A DNA stretch of 64,000 nt, from the NCBI RefSeq assembly GCF_013408825.1, contig NZ_JACCBZ010000001.1, forward strand, positions 248,001 through 312,000, in the 5' to 3' direction. Source of the DNA: Mucilaginibacter tundrae. Its GTDB lineage: Bacteria > Bacteroidota > Bacteroidia > Sphingobacteriales > Sphingobacteriaceae. The position numbers and the translations under genes are program-made. The first letter of the stretch is position 1; each line of letters starts with the position of its first letter. Below, piece by piece: positions 8,130 through 15,681 of the stretch. The notes under the pieces are model-generated. The model ran no database searches. It was given only the letters and a program-made list of their open reading frames with translations, and was not told the DNA's origin.

Positions 8130-9959
8130 TCAGTCACCATTAAAGGTTTGCATGTTGATGAGCCTTTTGTACAAGCCATCCTGATTTAATAATTCCTGGT
8201 GTGTGCCTTGCTGCACAACCTTACCGCTCTCTAACACAATAATCGAATCCGCGTTTTGTATGGTGCTTAAACGGTGTGCGATAATCAATGAGGTACGATT
8301 TTTCATCAGGTTATTTAAAGCATCCTGCACTAATTTTTCTGATTCAGTATCCAATGCTGAGGTAGCTTCGTCCAATAACATGATCGGTGGATTAGCCAGC
8401 ACCGCGCGGGCAATACAAATACGTTGTTTTTGTCCGCCCGATAACTTGGTACCACGATCACCGATATTAGTTTCGTAGCCTTTTTCTGTTTCGATAATGA
8501 AATTATGCGCGTTGGCAATTTTGGCGGCTGCAATTACCTCCTCCATCGTAGCATCGGTTTTACCGAAGGCAATATTGCCAAAAATAGAATCGTTAAATAA
8601 TATTGATTCCTGGTTTACTATACCCAACAAATTCCTTACTGAATCTACGGTTGCTGTTTCGATATCAACCCCATCAATTAATACTTGCCCCGATTGCGGC
8701 ACAATGAAACGCGGTATCAGATCAATCAAAGTAGACTTACCACCACCCGATGGGCCAACCAACGCGATAGTTTTTCCTTTCGGAACGGTTATATTAATAT
8801 TTTGCAATACTTTTCTATCGCCATAGGCGAAAGAAACATCTTTAAACTGTATTGACTCTTTAAATTCGCCGATAGGCTTGGCATTGGCTGCATCAACAAT
8901 TGCCGGTTTTTCATCCAAAAGAGCTAAAACCCGCTCGCCAGCTGCAATACCGGAATGTATACCGCTAAATGAATCGGAAATGGCTTTAGCCGGGCGCATT
9001 ATTTGTGAAAATATAGCGATGTAGGCAATAAATTGCCCCGCGTTAAGATCAGATTTATGGTTGAGGATAAGGTAACCGCCATATAACACAATACAGGAAA
9101 TCATGGTGACTGACAACGCTTCGGACACCGGTGAGGCCGACTGCTGTCGCCTGGCCATTGAACGCATTATTTTTGAATATTTGACGTTCTCGTTATCAAA
9201 ACGATTCTTGATAAAATTGGTGGCATTAAATGCTTTAATAATCCTAACGCCTGACAATGCCTCATCAAGATAACTTATCATATTACCATAAGTTTGCTGT
9301 GCAGCTATAGCTTGCGATTTAAGCTTTTTAACTATTTTAGAGATAATAAAAGCTGAAATTGGCACGACCATTAATGAATAAAAGGTAAGCTTAGCCGAAT
9401 AAATAAACAGCATCACCATAAATGCGATCAGTGTAATTGGCTCCTTAAATATTACCTGTAATGTACCAGTAACCGAGTATTGTACCACCTGTACATCTGA
9501 CGCGATTTTTGATATAATGTCTCCTTTACGCTCATTATTAAAAAAGCCCAGGTGCATATCCATTACGTTGTTAAAAACTCTGCGCCGCAGATTTAACAGG
9601 GTATGTACTCGCAGATTTTCCATGGTGCGGGCAGACAGGTATCTAAAAAAATTGCCTAAAAATATGGTTATTATTAGCGTTATACATACAAACTGCAATG
9701 CGCCCCACGCACCATGTGTACGTATAAAGTAGTCCATGTAATAATTAAACCAGCCGGTAACATCAAAACTACTTTTTGGCAAAGCATGTACAACGTGTTT
9801 CGCAGTGCTATCTGCAGAAAAAAGCGTGTTCATAAGCGGTGTTAATAAGGTAAACACCGTTGTGCTGAAAACTACATAAAGCAGGGTAAATATAACGTAT
9901 GGAATGGCGTACTTCTCGATGGGTTTTGCAAAAGAGAGCAGCCTGAAATATGTCTTCAT
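8130..9959 (-). CDS. MsbA-like ABC transporter (fused permease and ATPase)
   Basis: A 609-aa half-transporter. The N-terminal half has six predicted membrane helices (for example near residues 20-40, 85-105, 170-215 and 285-305), and the C-terminal nucleotide-binding domain starts near 365. Walker A GPSGGGKSTLID, Q-loop NQES, signature LSGGQKQR, Walker B IMLLDEATSALD and H-loop IAHRLST are all intact, so it should be an active exporter acting as a homodimer. MsbA-type proteins flip lipid A core or other lipid-linked material across the inner membrane; the neighbouring glycosyltransferases fit that. I start at the ATG at 9959 rather than the TTG one codon earlier. A TAGATTTG element sits at 9988-9981 on the minus strand. 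Confidence 0.93.
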   Translation of the reverse strand: MKTYFRLLSFAKPIEKYAIPYVIFTLLYVVFSTTVFTLLTPLMNTLFSADSTAKHVVHALPKSSFDVTGWFNYYMDYFIRTHGAWGALQFVCITLIITIFLGNFFRYLSARTMENLRVHTLLNLRRRVFNNVMDMHLGFFNNERKGDIISKIASDVQVVQYSVTGTLQVIFKEPITLIAFMVMLFIYSAKLTFYSLMVVPISAFIISKIVKKLKSQAIAAQQTYGNMISYLDEALSGVRIIKAFNATNFIKNRFDNENVKYSKIMRSMARRQQSASPVSEALSVTMISCIVLYGGYLILNHKSDLNAGQFIAYIAIFSQIMRPAKAISDSFSGIHSGIAAGERVLALLDEKPAIVDAANAKPIGEFKESIQFKDVSFAYGDRKVLQNINITVPKGKTIALVGPSGGGKSTLIDLIPRFIVPQSGQVLIDGVDIETATVDSVRNLLGIVNQESILFNDSIFGNIAFGKTDATMEEVIAAAKIANAHNFIIETEKGYETNIGDRGTKLSGGQKQRICIARAVLANPPIMLLDEATSALDTESEKLVQDALNNLMKNRTSLIIAHRLSTIQNADSIIVLESGKVVQQGTHQELLNQDGLYKRLINMQTFNGD

Positions 9960-10025
9960 CAATAATTAAATAAAAGAATGCAAATCTAACGTAATTAGCT
10001 AATTAACGTTATAATTAATTTGTCA

Positions 10026-11084
10026 TTATAAACCGAGGCACTCATCATACAACTTCAAATATTGGCGGGCGGTTTCCTGCCAATCAAATTGCATGGCATG
10101 GGCAATAACTTTTTGCTGCATATTATTGGTTTTAAACGTTTCCATGCCTTTTACGAAAGCGCTTTGCATGGCCTCGGGTTCAAAACTATCAAAATAGAAA
10201 GCGGCATCGCCACCAATCTCGGGTAAGGAGGTATGGGTTGACAGGAAAACCGGCTTGCCAAAATGCATGGCCTCAATAACCGGTAAACCAAATCCTTCGG
10301 CTATGGATGGGAAAACAAAAGCTTCACAATTTTTATAATACCAGGCTTTATCTTCCTCGCTTATCGGCCCGGTGATCTTCACCCTATCCGCAACGCCAAA
10401 TTTTTTAGCTTCTGCCATTATCACACTTTTATAAGGTGTCTCTACCCCTGCTATAATCAGTTCATAATCGTTACCGACCAATAGAGGCGGCAATACATGG
10501 AAATTCTTTTTGGGAGCGACAAAGCCTATAGTATATAAAAAGGCCTTTTTAGGTTGATATTTTGGCGTATGGCCTTCAACAACCTGTAATTGATCGGCAC
10601 CATTATATATCACGTTAACTTTACCTTCAGCCTCCGGGAAATATTTTAAAATATCCTTAGCTACAAAATGAGATATGGTTACAATCTTATCGCAAGCATT
10701 TATATAACCCCTTAATTTCTTAAGATGTTTTTCTATTTTTTGCGGCGATTTGCTTTGCTCATGTACCGGATTAATATCGTGTATGGTTAATATTTTTTTT
10801 CCTTTTACCTTTTGCGGCTTTAACCTGCAATATTGATCTGTAAAATGGATCAGTTCAAACCGATTCGGTTCCGGAAAAAATAGTTTATGAAGTTTTGACA
10901 GGTATACCAGGCTTACTTTCCGGTTAAATAAATAAGTCGACCTTTTATGTACATAGTAATACAGTTTATAACGTGCCTTATTTTGAGTCAATATCGCGTC
11001 GCCCAGGCTTTTCCCGAAAGAGAAAAAACCCGAGTTTGGATATTTCATGGAATCGAACGTGAGCAGTATTGATGGTTTTGACAC
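10026..11084 (-). CDS. Family 4 glycosyltransferase (GT-B fold)
   Basis: The GT4 C-terminal domain is well preserved: FLYTIGFVAPKKNFHVL, ELIIAGVE, RVKITGPISEEDKAWYYKNCEAFVFPSIAEGFGLPVIEAMHFGKPVFLS, with the EGFGLP(x)5E motif that binds the nucleotide sugar. The start is uncertain. An ATG at 11180 would leave only 10 bp to the divergent meaB start and adds a stretch that reads like non-coding sequence. I prefer a GTG at 11084, giving SKPSILLTFDSMKYPNSG as the first strand and 352 aa. A role in surface polysaccharide synthesis is inferred from the 5.5-11 kb cluster. It lies 66 bp upstream of the ABC exporter gene, same strand. Confidence 0.85.
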   Translation of the reverse strand: MSKPSILLTFDSMKYPNSGFFSFGKSLGDAILTQNKARYKLYYYVHKRSTYLFNRKVSLVYLSKLHKLFFPEPNRFELIHFTDQYCRLKPQKVKGKKILTIHDINPVHEQSKSPQKIEKHLKKLRGYINACDKIVTISHFVAKDILKYFPEAEGKVNVIYNGADQLQVVEGHTPKYQPKKAFLYTIGFVAPKKNFHVLPPLLVGNDYELIIAGVETPYKSVIMAEAKKFGVADRVKITGPISEEDKAWYYKNCEAFVFPSIAEGFGLPVIEAMHFGKPVFLSTHTSLPEIGGDAAFYFDSFEPEAMQSAFVKGMETFKTNNMQQKVIAHAMQFDWQETARQYLKLYDECLGL

Positions 11085-11190
11085 TATATAATATGTATTG
11101 ATGCTGTAAATATTCGCTTTTTTATCTAAACAAATAATTTTCGGGCAAATAATAAATATCTTGTGGTAATTTATTTTCATTTGTACTGCA

Positions 11191-12075
11191 ATGGCATTAA
11201 AAACCGCTCCTGATATTTTATCAACTTTAAACAGCGACAACTTTAAATCGGTTGCGAGGGCTTTAACCATTGTTGAAAATGACCTTCAGGGTGCCGATGA
11301 GCTTTTAAAAGGCCTGCACTTTAACAACACAACTCCTATTATAGGTATAACCGGGCCACCAGGCGCGGGCAAAAGCACCTTGGTTAATGCACTTATTGGT
11401 GAGCTTATTGCAAAAGATAACAAGGTGGCTGTTTTAGCTATCGATCCCACCTCTCCTTTTAACTTCGGATCTTTATTGGGCGATAGGATACGGATGTCGG
11501 CCTATTTTAATAACCCTAAAGTTTATATCCGTTCGCTGGCTACACGTGGATCATTAGGCGGCCTGTCGGCAAAGACCATTGAGATGACTGATGTGCTGCG
11601 TGCCGCCGGGTTTGATTATATTTTTGTAGAGACAGTCGGCGTTGGCCAAAGCGAGGTGGAGATTGCCGGCCTTGCTGATGTTACTTTAGTAATATTAGTA
11701 CCTGAAAGTGGCGATGAGATACAAAACATTAAATCGGGCCTGATGGAGATTGCCGATGCCTTTATTGTTAATAAGGCGGATCGTGAGGGTGCAGACGTTT
11801 TTGCTAACAACCTTAAAAAACTAACTGATCAGGTTCCGGTTTTTAAAAGTGTAGCATCACAGGCAGATGGAGTTGGCGCAATCATCAATTTCATTACCTC
11901 TTTAACAAATAAAAAACATCAACGTAAGGAAATGTTACTTGCTGATAAAGCCTACAAATTGATTCAGCAGAAGCGAATGGCTGATGTTGACAAAAAAAAG
12001 CTTCAGCAAAACATTGCCAAAGCTTTAGTTGATCCTGAATTTAATCTGTATAAGTTTTTGGAAACGTATTATTAA
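11191..12075 (+). CDS. meaB: MeaB/ArgK family GTPase, methylmalonyl-CoA mutase chaperone
   Basis: A 294-aa G3E-family P-loop GTPase. Walker A GPPGAGKSTLVNALI lies near residues 55-70, DPTSPFNFGSLLGDRIRM follows, then IRSLATRGSLGGLS, Walker B-like FVETVGVGQSEVEI and the G4 motif NKAD near residue 194. MeaB-type proteins protect and reload adenosylcobalamin-dependent methylmalonyl-CoA mutase. A mutase catalytic subunit is encoded at 53977-55524, some 42 kb away, so the pair is split on the chromosome. At 294 aa it is slightly short for the family, the N-terminal helical part being brief. It is divergent from the GT4 gene and followed by an inverted repeat. Confidence 0.93.
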   Translation: MALKTAPDILSTLNSDNFKSVARALTIVENDLQGADELLKGLHFNNTTPIIGITGPPGAGKSTLVNALIGELIAKDNKVAVLAIDPTSPFNFGSLLGDRIRMSAYFNNPKVYIRSLATRGSLGGLSAKTIEMTDVLRAAGFDYIFVETVGVGQSEVEIAGLADVTLVILVPESGDEIQNIKSGLMEIADAFIVNKADREGADVFANNLKKLTDQVPVFKSVASQADGVGAIINFITSLTNKKHQRKEMLLADKAYKLIQQKRMADVDKKKLQQNIAKALVDPEFNLYKFLETYY

Positions 12076-12077
12076 TT

Positions 12078-12165
12078 GTCATTTCGACCAGCGGGAGAAA
12101 TCTTCTAAAACCTGCGAAGCAGATATGCCTAGTGTAGAAGATCTCTCCCTCCGGTCGAGATGACA
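12078..12165. repeat. Intergenic inverted repeat (TGTCATTTCGACC family)
   Basis: Arms 12078-12107 and 12136-12165 pair over about 30 nt with around five mismatches (outer ends TGTCAT and ATGACA; inner ends AATCTTCT and AGAAGAT). It fills the space between the convergent meaB and aminopeptidase genes, ending 5 bp before the latter's stop codon. It could serve as a two-way terminator. It resembles the TCATTCTGAG elements at 19318 in size and general plan. Confidence 0.8.
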
Positions 12166-12169
12166 AAAA

Positions 12170-13459
12170 CTATGAATTCATAATTGATTCAATTTCATCG
12201 CCATCAATCGGGATATCCGCCATTAGGTCGATATTACCGCCTTGAGTAATTAAGATGTTGTTTTCCAACCTGATACCCAGGTTTTCTTGCGGTATATAAA
12301 TTCCTGGTTCACAGGTTAAAATGTTTCCAACTTCAAAAGGTTTGTATCTGCTGGCAAAATCATGCACATCTAAGCCTAAATGATGCGATGTACCATGCAT
12401 AAAGTACTTTTTGTACGCAGGAATTTCAGGATCCTGCTTTTCAACATCGTGTTTATCCAGTAAACCAAGGCCGATTAGCTCACTGGTCATTATTTTACCA
12501 ACCTCATCATGGTAATCATTCCATACGGTACCGGCTACAATTAACTTTGTCGCTTCGCGCATTACCTTTAATACCGCATCGTAAACATCGCGTTGGCGCT
12601 TTGTAAAACGGCCGCTTACCGGTATAGAGCGGCTCATGTCGGCATTATAGTTAGCATACTCGGCGCCAAAATCGAACAATATAACATCGCCATCGTTACA
12701 AACCTGGTTATTTTCAATATAATGCAGCACTATGGCATTTTTTCCGGATGCTATTATAGGCGTGTATGCATGCCCTGTCGCACGTTGCCTTAAAAATTCA
12801 TGCGTTACTTCAGCCTCAATTTCATATTCGGTAACGCCGGGTTTTACAAATTTAAGTGTACGGATAAAAGCGTCACGAGTAATAGCGCAAGCTTTCTTAG
12901 TCAGCTCGATCTCAATTTCCGATTTCACTACCCGTAGGTCCCGCATGATCGGCGCTGATCTCAGATATTGATGTAACGGATATTTTACGCGTAATTTATC
13001 CAGCATACGGAGGTCGCGATATGGTACTTCAAAGCTAAAACGATCATTTTCGTTTGTATTGATGTAAATATTCTCCGCATAGTTTATAATACTATGTAAA
13101 ATAGCATCAAACTCACTCAACCAAAATACACTTTCAATGCCCGATGCCTGTTTTGCCTCTTCTTTAGTGTACTTGTGTCCTTCCCAAACAGCAATATGTT
13201 CACTGGTTTGTCTTAAAAATAGTACTTCTCTGTATAGTGTATTAGGACAATCCGGAAATAAAATCAATATACTTTGTTCTTGATCGATACCAGTCAGATA
13301 AAAAAAATCTGCATTTTGTTTAAACACAAAAGTTTGGTCCCCGCTACGCGGAAACTCATCATTTGCGTTGAAAATTGCTATAGATGAGGGTTTTAGTCTC
13401 GAAACGAAATTTTTTCTATTATAAAGAAAAAGCTGCTGATTTACAGGTAGATATTTCAT
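12170..13459 (-). CDS. Xaa-Pro aminopeptidase (aminopeptidase P, M24B family)
   Basis: A 429-aa protein with the AMP_N domain first (YLPVNQQLFLYNRKNFVSRL, then FYLTGIDQEQSIL) and the pita-bread M24 domain from about residue 175. Metal ligands are visible in the expected order: ILFDFGAEYANYNADMSRS (two Asp), FMHGTSHHLGLDVHD (His), CEPGIYI (Glu) and GIRLENNILIT (Glu). It removes N-terminal residues before proline, using two Mn ions, in the cytoplasm. No signal peptide is present. Length fits the E. coli PepP class. It stands alone, divergent from the OmpA gene and convergent with meaB. Confidence 0.94.
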   Translation of the reverse strand: MKYLPVNQQLFLYNRKNFVSRLKPSSIAIFNANDEFPRSGDQTFVFKQNADFFYLTGIDQEQSILILFPDCPNTLYREVLFLRQTSEHIAVWEGHKYTKEEAKQASGIESVFWLSEFDAILHSIINYAENIYINTNENDRFSFEVPYRDLRMLDKLRVKYPLHQYLRSAPIMRDLRVVKSEIEIELTKKACAITRDAFIRTLKFVKPGVTEYEIEAEVTHEFLRQRATGHAYTPIIASGKNAIVLHYIENNQVCNDGDVILFDFGAEYANYNADMSRSIPVSGRFTKRQRDVYDAVLKVMREATKLIVAGTVWNDYHDEVGKIMTSELIGLGLLDKHDVEKQDPEIPAYKKYFMHGTSHHLGLDVHDFASRYKPFEVGNILTCEPGIYIPQENLGIRLENNILITQGGNIDLMADIPIDGDEIESIMNS

Positions 13460-13536
13460 ATTATGCGTATTTATAAACTTTACTTAAACAATCTTTTTAC
13501 TTTATTTGTATAAGTAATATGATTTTTGGAACAAAA

Positions 13537-13571
13537 TTTGGTAATCGTTTCAAACATAATTACTAATTTTG
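13537..13571 (+). promoter_or_regulatory. Putative promoter of the ompA-like gene
   Basis: TAATTTTG at 13564-13571 matches the Bacteroidota -7 consensus TAnnTTTG, and a TTTG at 13537-13540 lies 23 bp upstream as a candidate -33 element, slightly wider than the usual spacing. The start codon is at 13609, giving a leader of about 30 nt rich in A and T. Strong expression of this major porin-like gene would fit. Confidence 0.45.
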
Positions 13572-13608
13572 AAAAAAAATCACAATTAAATTGTTTAATC
13601 TTAAAACT

Positions 13609-14946
13609 ATGAACTATTCTACATTAAAGAAAACAGTAGCATTGTCGGTTGTAGGTTTGATGGCTGTAGGAATCGCTAGCGCGCAGACTACAACTACAGA
13701 TACAACTAAGATGTCTTCTGACATGTCTTCTGCCAAGGTATTTGGTGGGGCAAAACAGTACAGAACATTTAGTATTGGTGTTAACGGTGGTGTTACCGGT
13801 GACGCGCTTTTAACTGGTAGCCGCAATGACGGTTTTTCAAAAGCTGTTGTATCTTACGGTTACGGCATTTTCTTGAAACAACAGTGGGCTCAATCATGGT
13901 CAACTCAATTAGATTTGACTGGTGGCCAGGTTAAGGGTAACAACGGAAGTGACAACCCAGGTAACTTTAAAACCAATTTTTACCAAGAAACTTTAAACGG
14001 TAGCTATAACTTTGCAAGCATTGATATGGACTACTTACACCGCCAAAGAACTGTAAACTTTTACTTAAAAGGTGGTGCAGGTTTAGCACAATACCGCCCT
14101 ACAGGTACACTTGCTAACGGAACAGCAATTGATTTTGACAATGCTGACGGAAGCAAACATTACATCAGCAACTTAGTACTTGATGCAGGTGCAGGTGTTA
14201 ATTTCCGCCTATCTAATGTTGTTGCATTAAACTTAGGTTACACTGAGAACTTTATTGATGCTAACAACTTTGACGGAACTAACTCAGGTTATCCTCAAAA
14301 AGACCACTATGCTTACGGTTACGCAGGTTTAGAGTTCACTTTAGGTGCTAAATCAAAACCAGCTTTAGCTTGGGCTAACCCAGTTGCAATGATGTATGAT
14401 GAATTATATGATGCAGCATTACGCCAGGAAGTTGAAGCATTAAAAGGCCGTGTAACCAACGTTGAAACTGCAGTTGCTGACTTGAAGAAAGATTCTGACG
14501 GTGACGGTGTATCTGATCAATTCGACAAATGCCCTAACACTCCAGCAGGAAGCGTAGTTGATGGTTCTGGTTGCGTTATTGTATTCCCTAAGGATACAGT
14601 TAAAATGGATTCAGTTAAAGCGTCTCCTTTCTCTAACATCCAGTTTGAATTTGATAGCTCAGTATTAAGAACTTCATCTTACCCAGCGTTAGATGCTTCT
14701 TCAGCCGATCTACGTGCTTCTGGTAAAACTATCACTTTAGCTGGTTACGCTTCATCTGAAGGTACTGCTGCTCACAACATGCGTCTATCTAAAGACCGTG
14801 CTGAATCAGTAAAAACTTACTTGGTTAACTCAGGTGTTGAAGCTAAGCATTTAAAAATCAAAGCTTACGGTGAAACTCACCCAATAGCTGATAACTCAAC
14901 CGAAGAAGGCCGCGTTGCTAACCGTCGTGTTGAATTCCACCAATAA
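13609..14946 (+). CDS. OmpA family outer-membrane protein with peptidoglycan-binding domain
   Basis: I start at the ATG at 13609 because it begins a classic signal peptide (NYSTLKKTVALSVVGLMAV, cleavage after IASAQ); the in-frame TTG at 13591 would spoil it. The 445-aa protein has a Gly-rich N-terminal beta-barrel (residues about 45-255), a coiled linker (AALRQEVEALKGRVTNVETAV), a calcium-type repeat DSDGDGVSDQFDKCPNTPAG, and an OmpA C-terminal domain (IQFEFDSSVL, then NMRLSKDRAESVKTYL and GRVANRRVEF) that binds peptidoglycan. Codons are strongly biased (GGT, GTT, AAC), suggesting very high expression. A strong hairpin terminator follows. Confidence 0.95.
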   Translation: MNYSTLKKTVALSVVGLMAVGIASAQTTTTDTTKMSSDMSSAKVFGGAKQYRTFSIGVNGGVTGDALLTGSRNDGFSKAVVSYGYGIFLKQQWAQSWSTQLDLTGGQVKGNNGSDNPGNFKTNFYQETLNGSYNFASIDMDYLHRQRTVNFYLKGGAGLAQYRPTGTLANGTAIDFDNADGSKHYISNLVLDAGAGVNFRLSNVVALNLGYTENFIDANNFDGTNSGYPQKDHYAYGYAGLEFTLGAKSKPALAWANPVAMMYDELYDAALRQEVEALKGRVTNVETAVADLKKDSDGDGVSDQFDKCPNTPAGSVVDGSGCVIVFPKDTVKMDSVKASPFSNIQFEFDSSVLRTSSYPALDASSADLRASGKTITLAGYASSEGTAAHNMRLSKDRAESVKTYLVNSGVEAKHLKIKAYGETHPIADNSTEEGRVANRRVEFHQ

Positions 14947-14970
14947 TTATTAGATAAAATAATATATTGA

Positions 14971-15003
14971 AAAAAGCCTTCCGAAATTCGGAAGGCTTTT
15001 TTT
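14971..15003 (+). terminator. Intrinsic terminator of the ompA-like gene
   Basis: AAAAAGCCTTCCGAA and TTCGGAAGGCTTTTT form a near-perfect hairpin with a run of seven T at the end, 25 bp after the stop codon. It is one of the clearest terminators in the window and may work in both directions. Confidence 0.9.
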
Positions 15004-15036
15004 ATTGCGCTGCATTTGACAATGAGCGCATTTTTA

Positions 15037-15070
15037 TTTGCATAAATCTTTTTGCTTCTGCTTATATTTG
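15037..15070 (+). promoter_or_regulatory. Putative promoter of the 47-aa membrane protein gene
   Basis: TTTG at 15037-15040 and TATATTTG at 15063-15070 fit the Bacteroidota -33/-7 pattern with 22 bp between them. The -7 element ends only 3 bp before the ATG at 15074, so the transcript would have almost no leader, or the true start of translation lies further in. Confidence 0.4.
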
Positions 15071-15073
15071 TAT

Positions 15074-15217
15074 ATGTACTTTTTCAGAAAAAAAGATCCT
15101 AACCGGCCAACCAGTTTTAACCTTAAAGTGATGCATACCATTAATGCCATCGCTATCACAGTTTTTGTGCTGGGCATCATCTGGAAACTTATCGATATGT
15201 TTATCTTAAAGCATTAG
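15074..15217 (+). CDS. Small single-pass membrane protein (DUF6728-like)
   Basis: A 47-aa reading frame: a basic N-terminal part (MYFFRKKDPNRPTSFNLK) followed by one hydrophobic helix (INAIAITVFVLGIIWKLIDMF) at about residues 24-44. The YFFRKKDPNRPTSFNL opening resembles small conserved Bacteroidota proteins annotated as DUF6728; I recall this rather than having searched it. It lies between the ompA terminator and ridA and has its own promoter-like element. Function unknown; inner-membrane location inferred. Confidence 0.68.
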   Translation: MYFFRKKDPNRPTSFNLKVMHTINAIAITVFVLGIIWKLIDMFILKH

Positions 15218-15264
15218 CATAGCGCTAACCACAATCTATTTTACGTCGTAACTTAAACACCTGA

Positions 15265-15645
15265 ATGAAAACCGTAATTAATACCGTTAATGCCCCTGCC
15301 CCCATAGGCCCTTACAGCCAGGCTATTGTTGCCGGCGATTTTATTTTTGTATCAGGCCAGGTGGCAATTGATGCTGCTACCGGTGAACTAATTCTGGATG
15401 ATATTAAAACCGAAACTTTTAAAGTGATGGAAAACATCAAAGCCATATTAACCGAAGCTGGCGTCGGGTTTGATCATATTGTAAAAACCACCATCTTTTT
15501 AAAAGATATGCAAAGTTTTGCCCAGGTGAACGAAGTGTATAGTGGCTATTTTACAGAGAAGTTCCCGGCGCGCGAAACTGTGGCTGTAGCCGGTTTACCT
15601 AAAAATGTAAACGTGGAAATTTCCGTTACGGCATTAAAATCCTGA
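15265..15645 (+). CDS. ridA: RidA family reactive-intermediate deaminase
   Basis: A 126-aa protein, full length for the family, with the RidA hallmarks: APIGPYSQAI near the N-terminus, VSGQVAIDAATGEL, KTTIFLKDMQSF, and the C-terminal FPARETVAVAGLP plus NVEISVTAL segment. The Arg in FPARE and the Glu in VEIS correspond to the catalytic pair of RidA. It hydrolyses enamine/imine intermediates produced by PLP enzymes to ammonia and 2-oxoacids in the cytoplasm, forming a trimer. It precedes recG by 36 bp on the same strand. Confidence 0.95.
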   Translation: MKTVINTVNAPAPIGPYSQAIVAGDFIFVSGQVAIDAATGELILDDIKTETFKVMENIKAILTEAGVGFDHIVKTTIFLKDMQSFAQVNEVYSGYFTEKFPARETVAVAGLPKNVNVEISVTALKS

Positions 15646-15681
15646 TATTTAGTTTAACCATCACAGCTAAACTGATTTTTA

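Noticed and set aside
8203..8826. Plus-strand frames opposite the ATPase domain of the ABC exporter
   Set aside because: Shadows of conserved Walker/signature regions; no independent coding evidence.
11085..11270. N-terminal extension of the GT4 gene
   Set aside because: It would overlap meaB or leave 10 bp between divergent starts, and the residues do not resemble the family.
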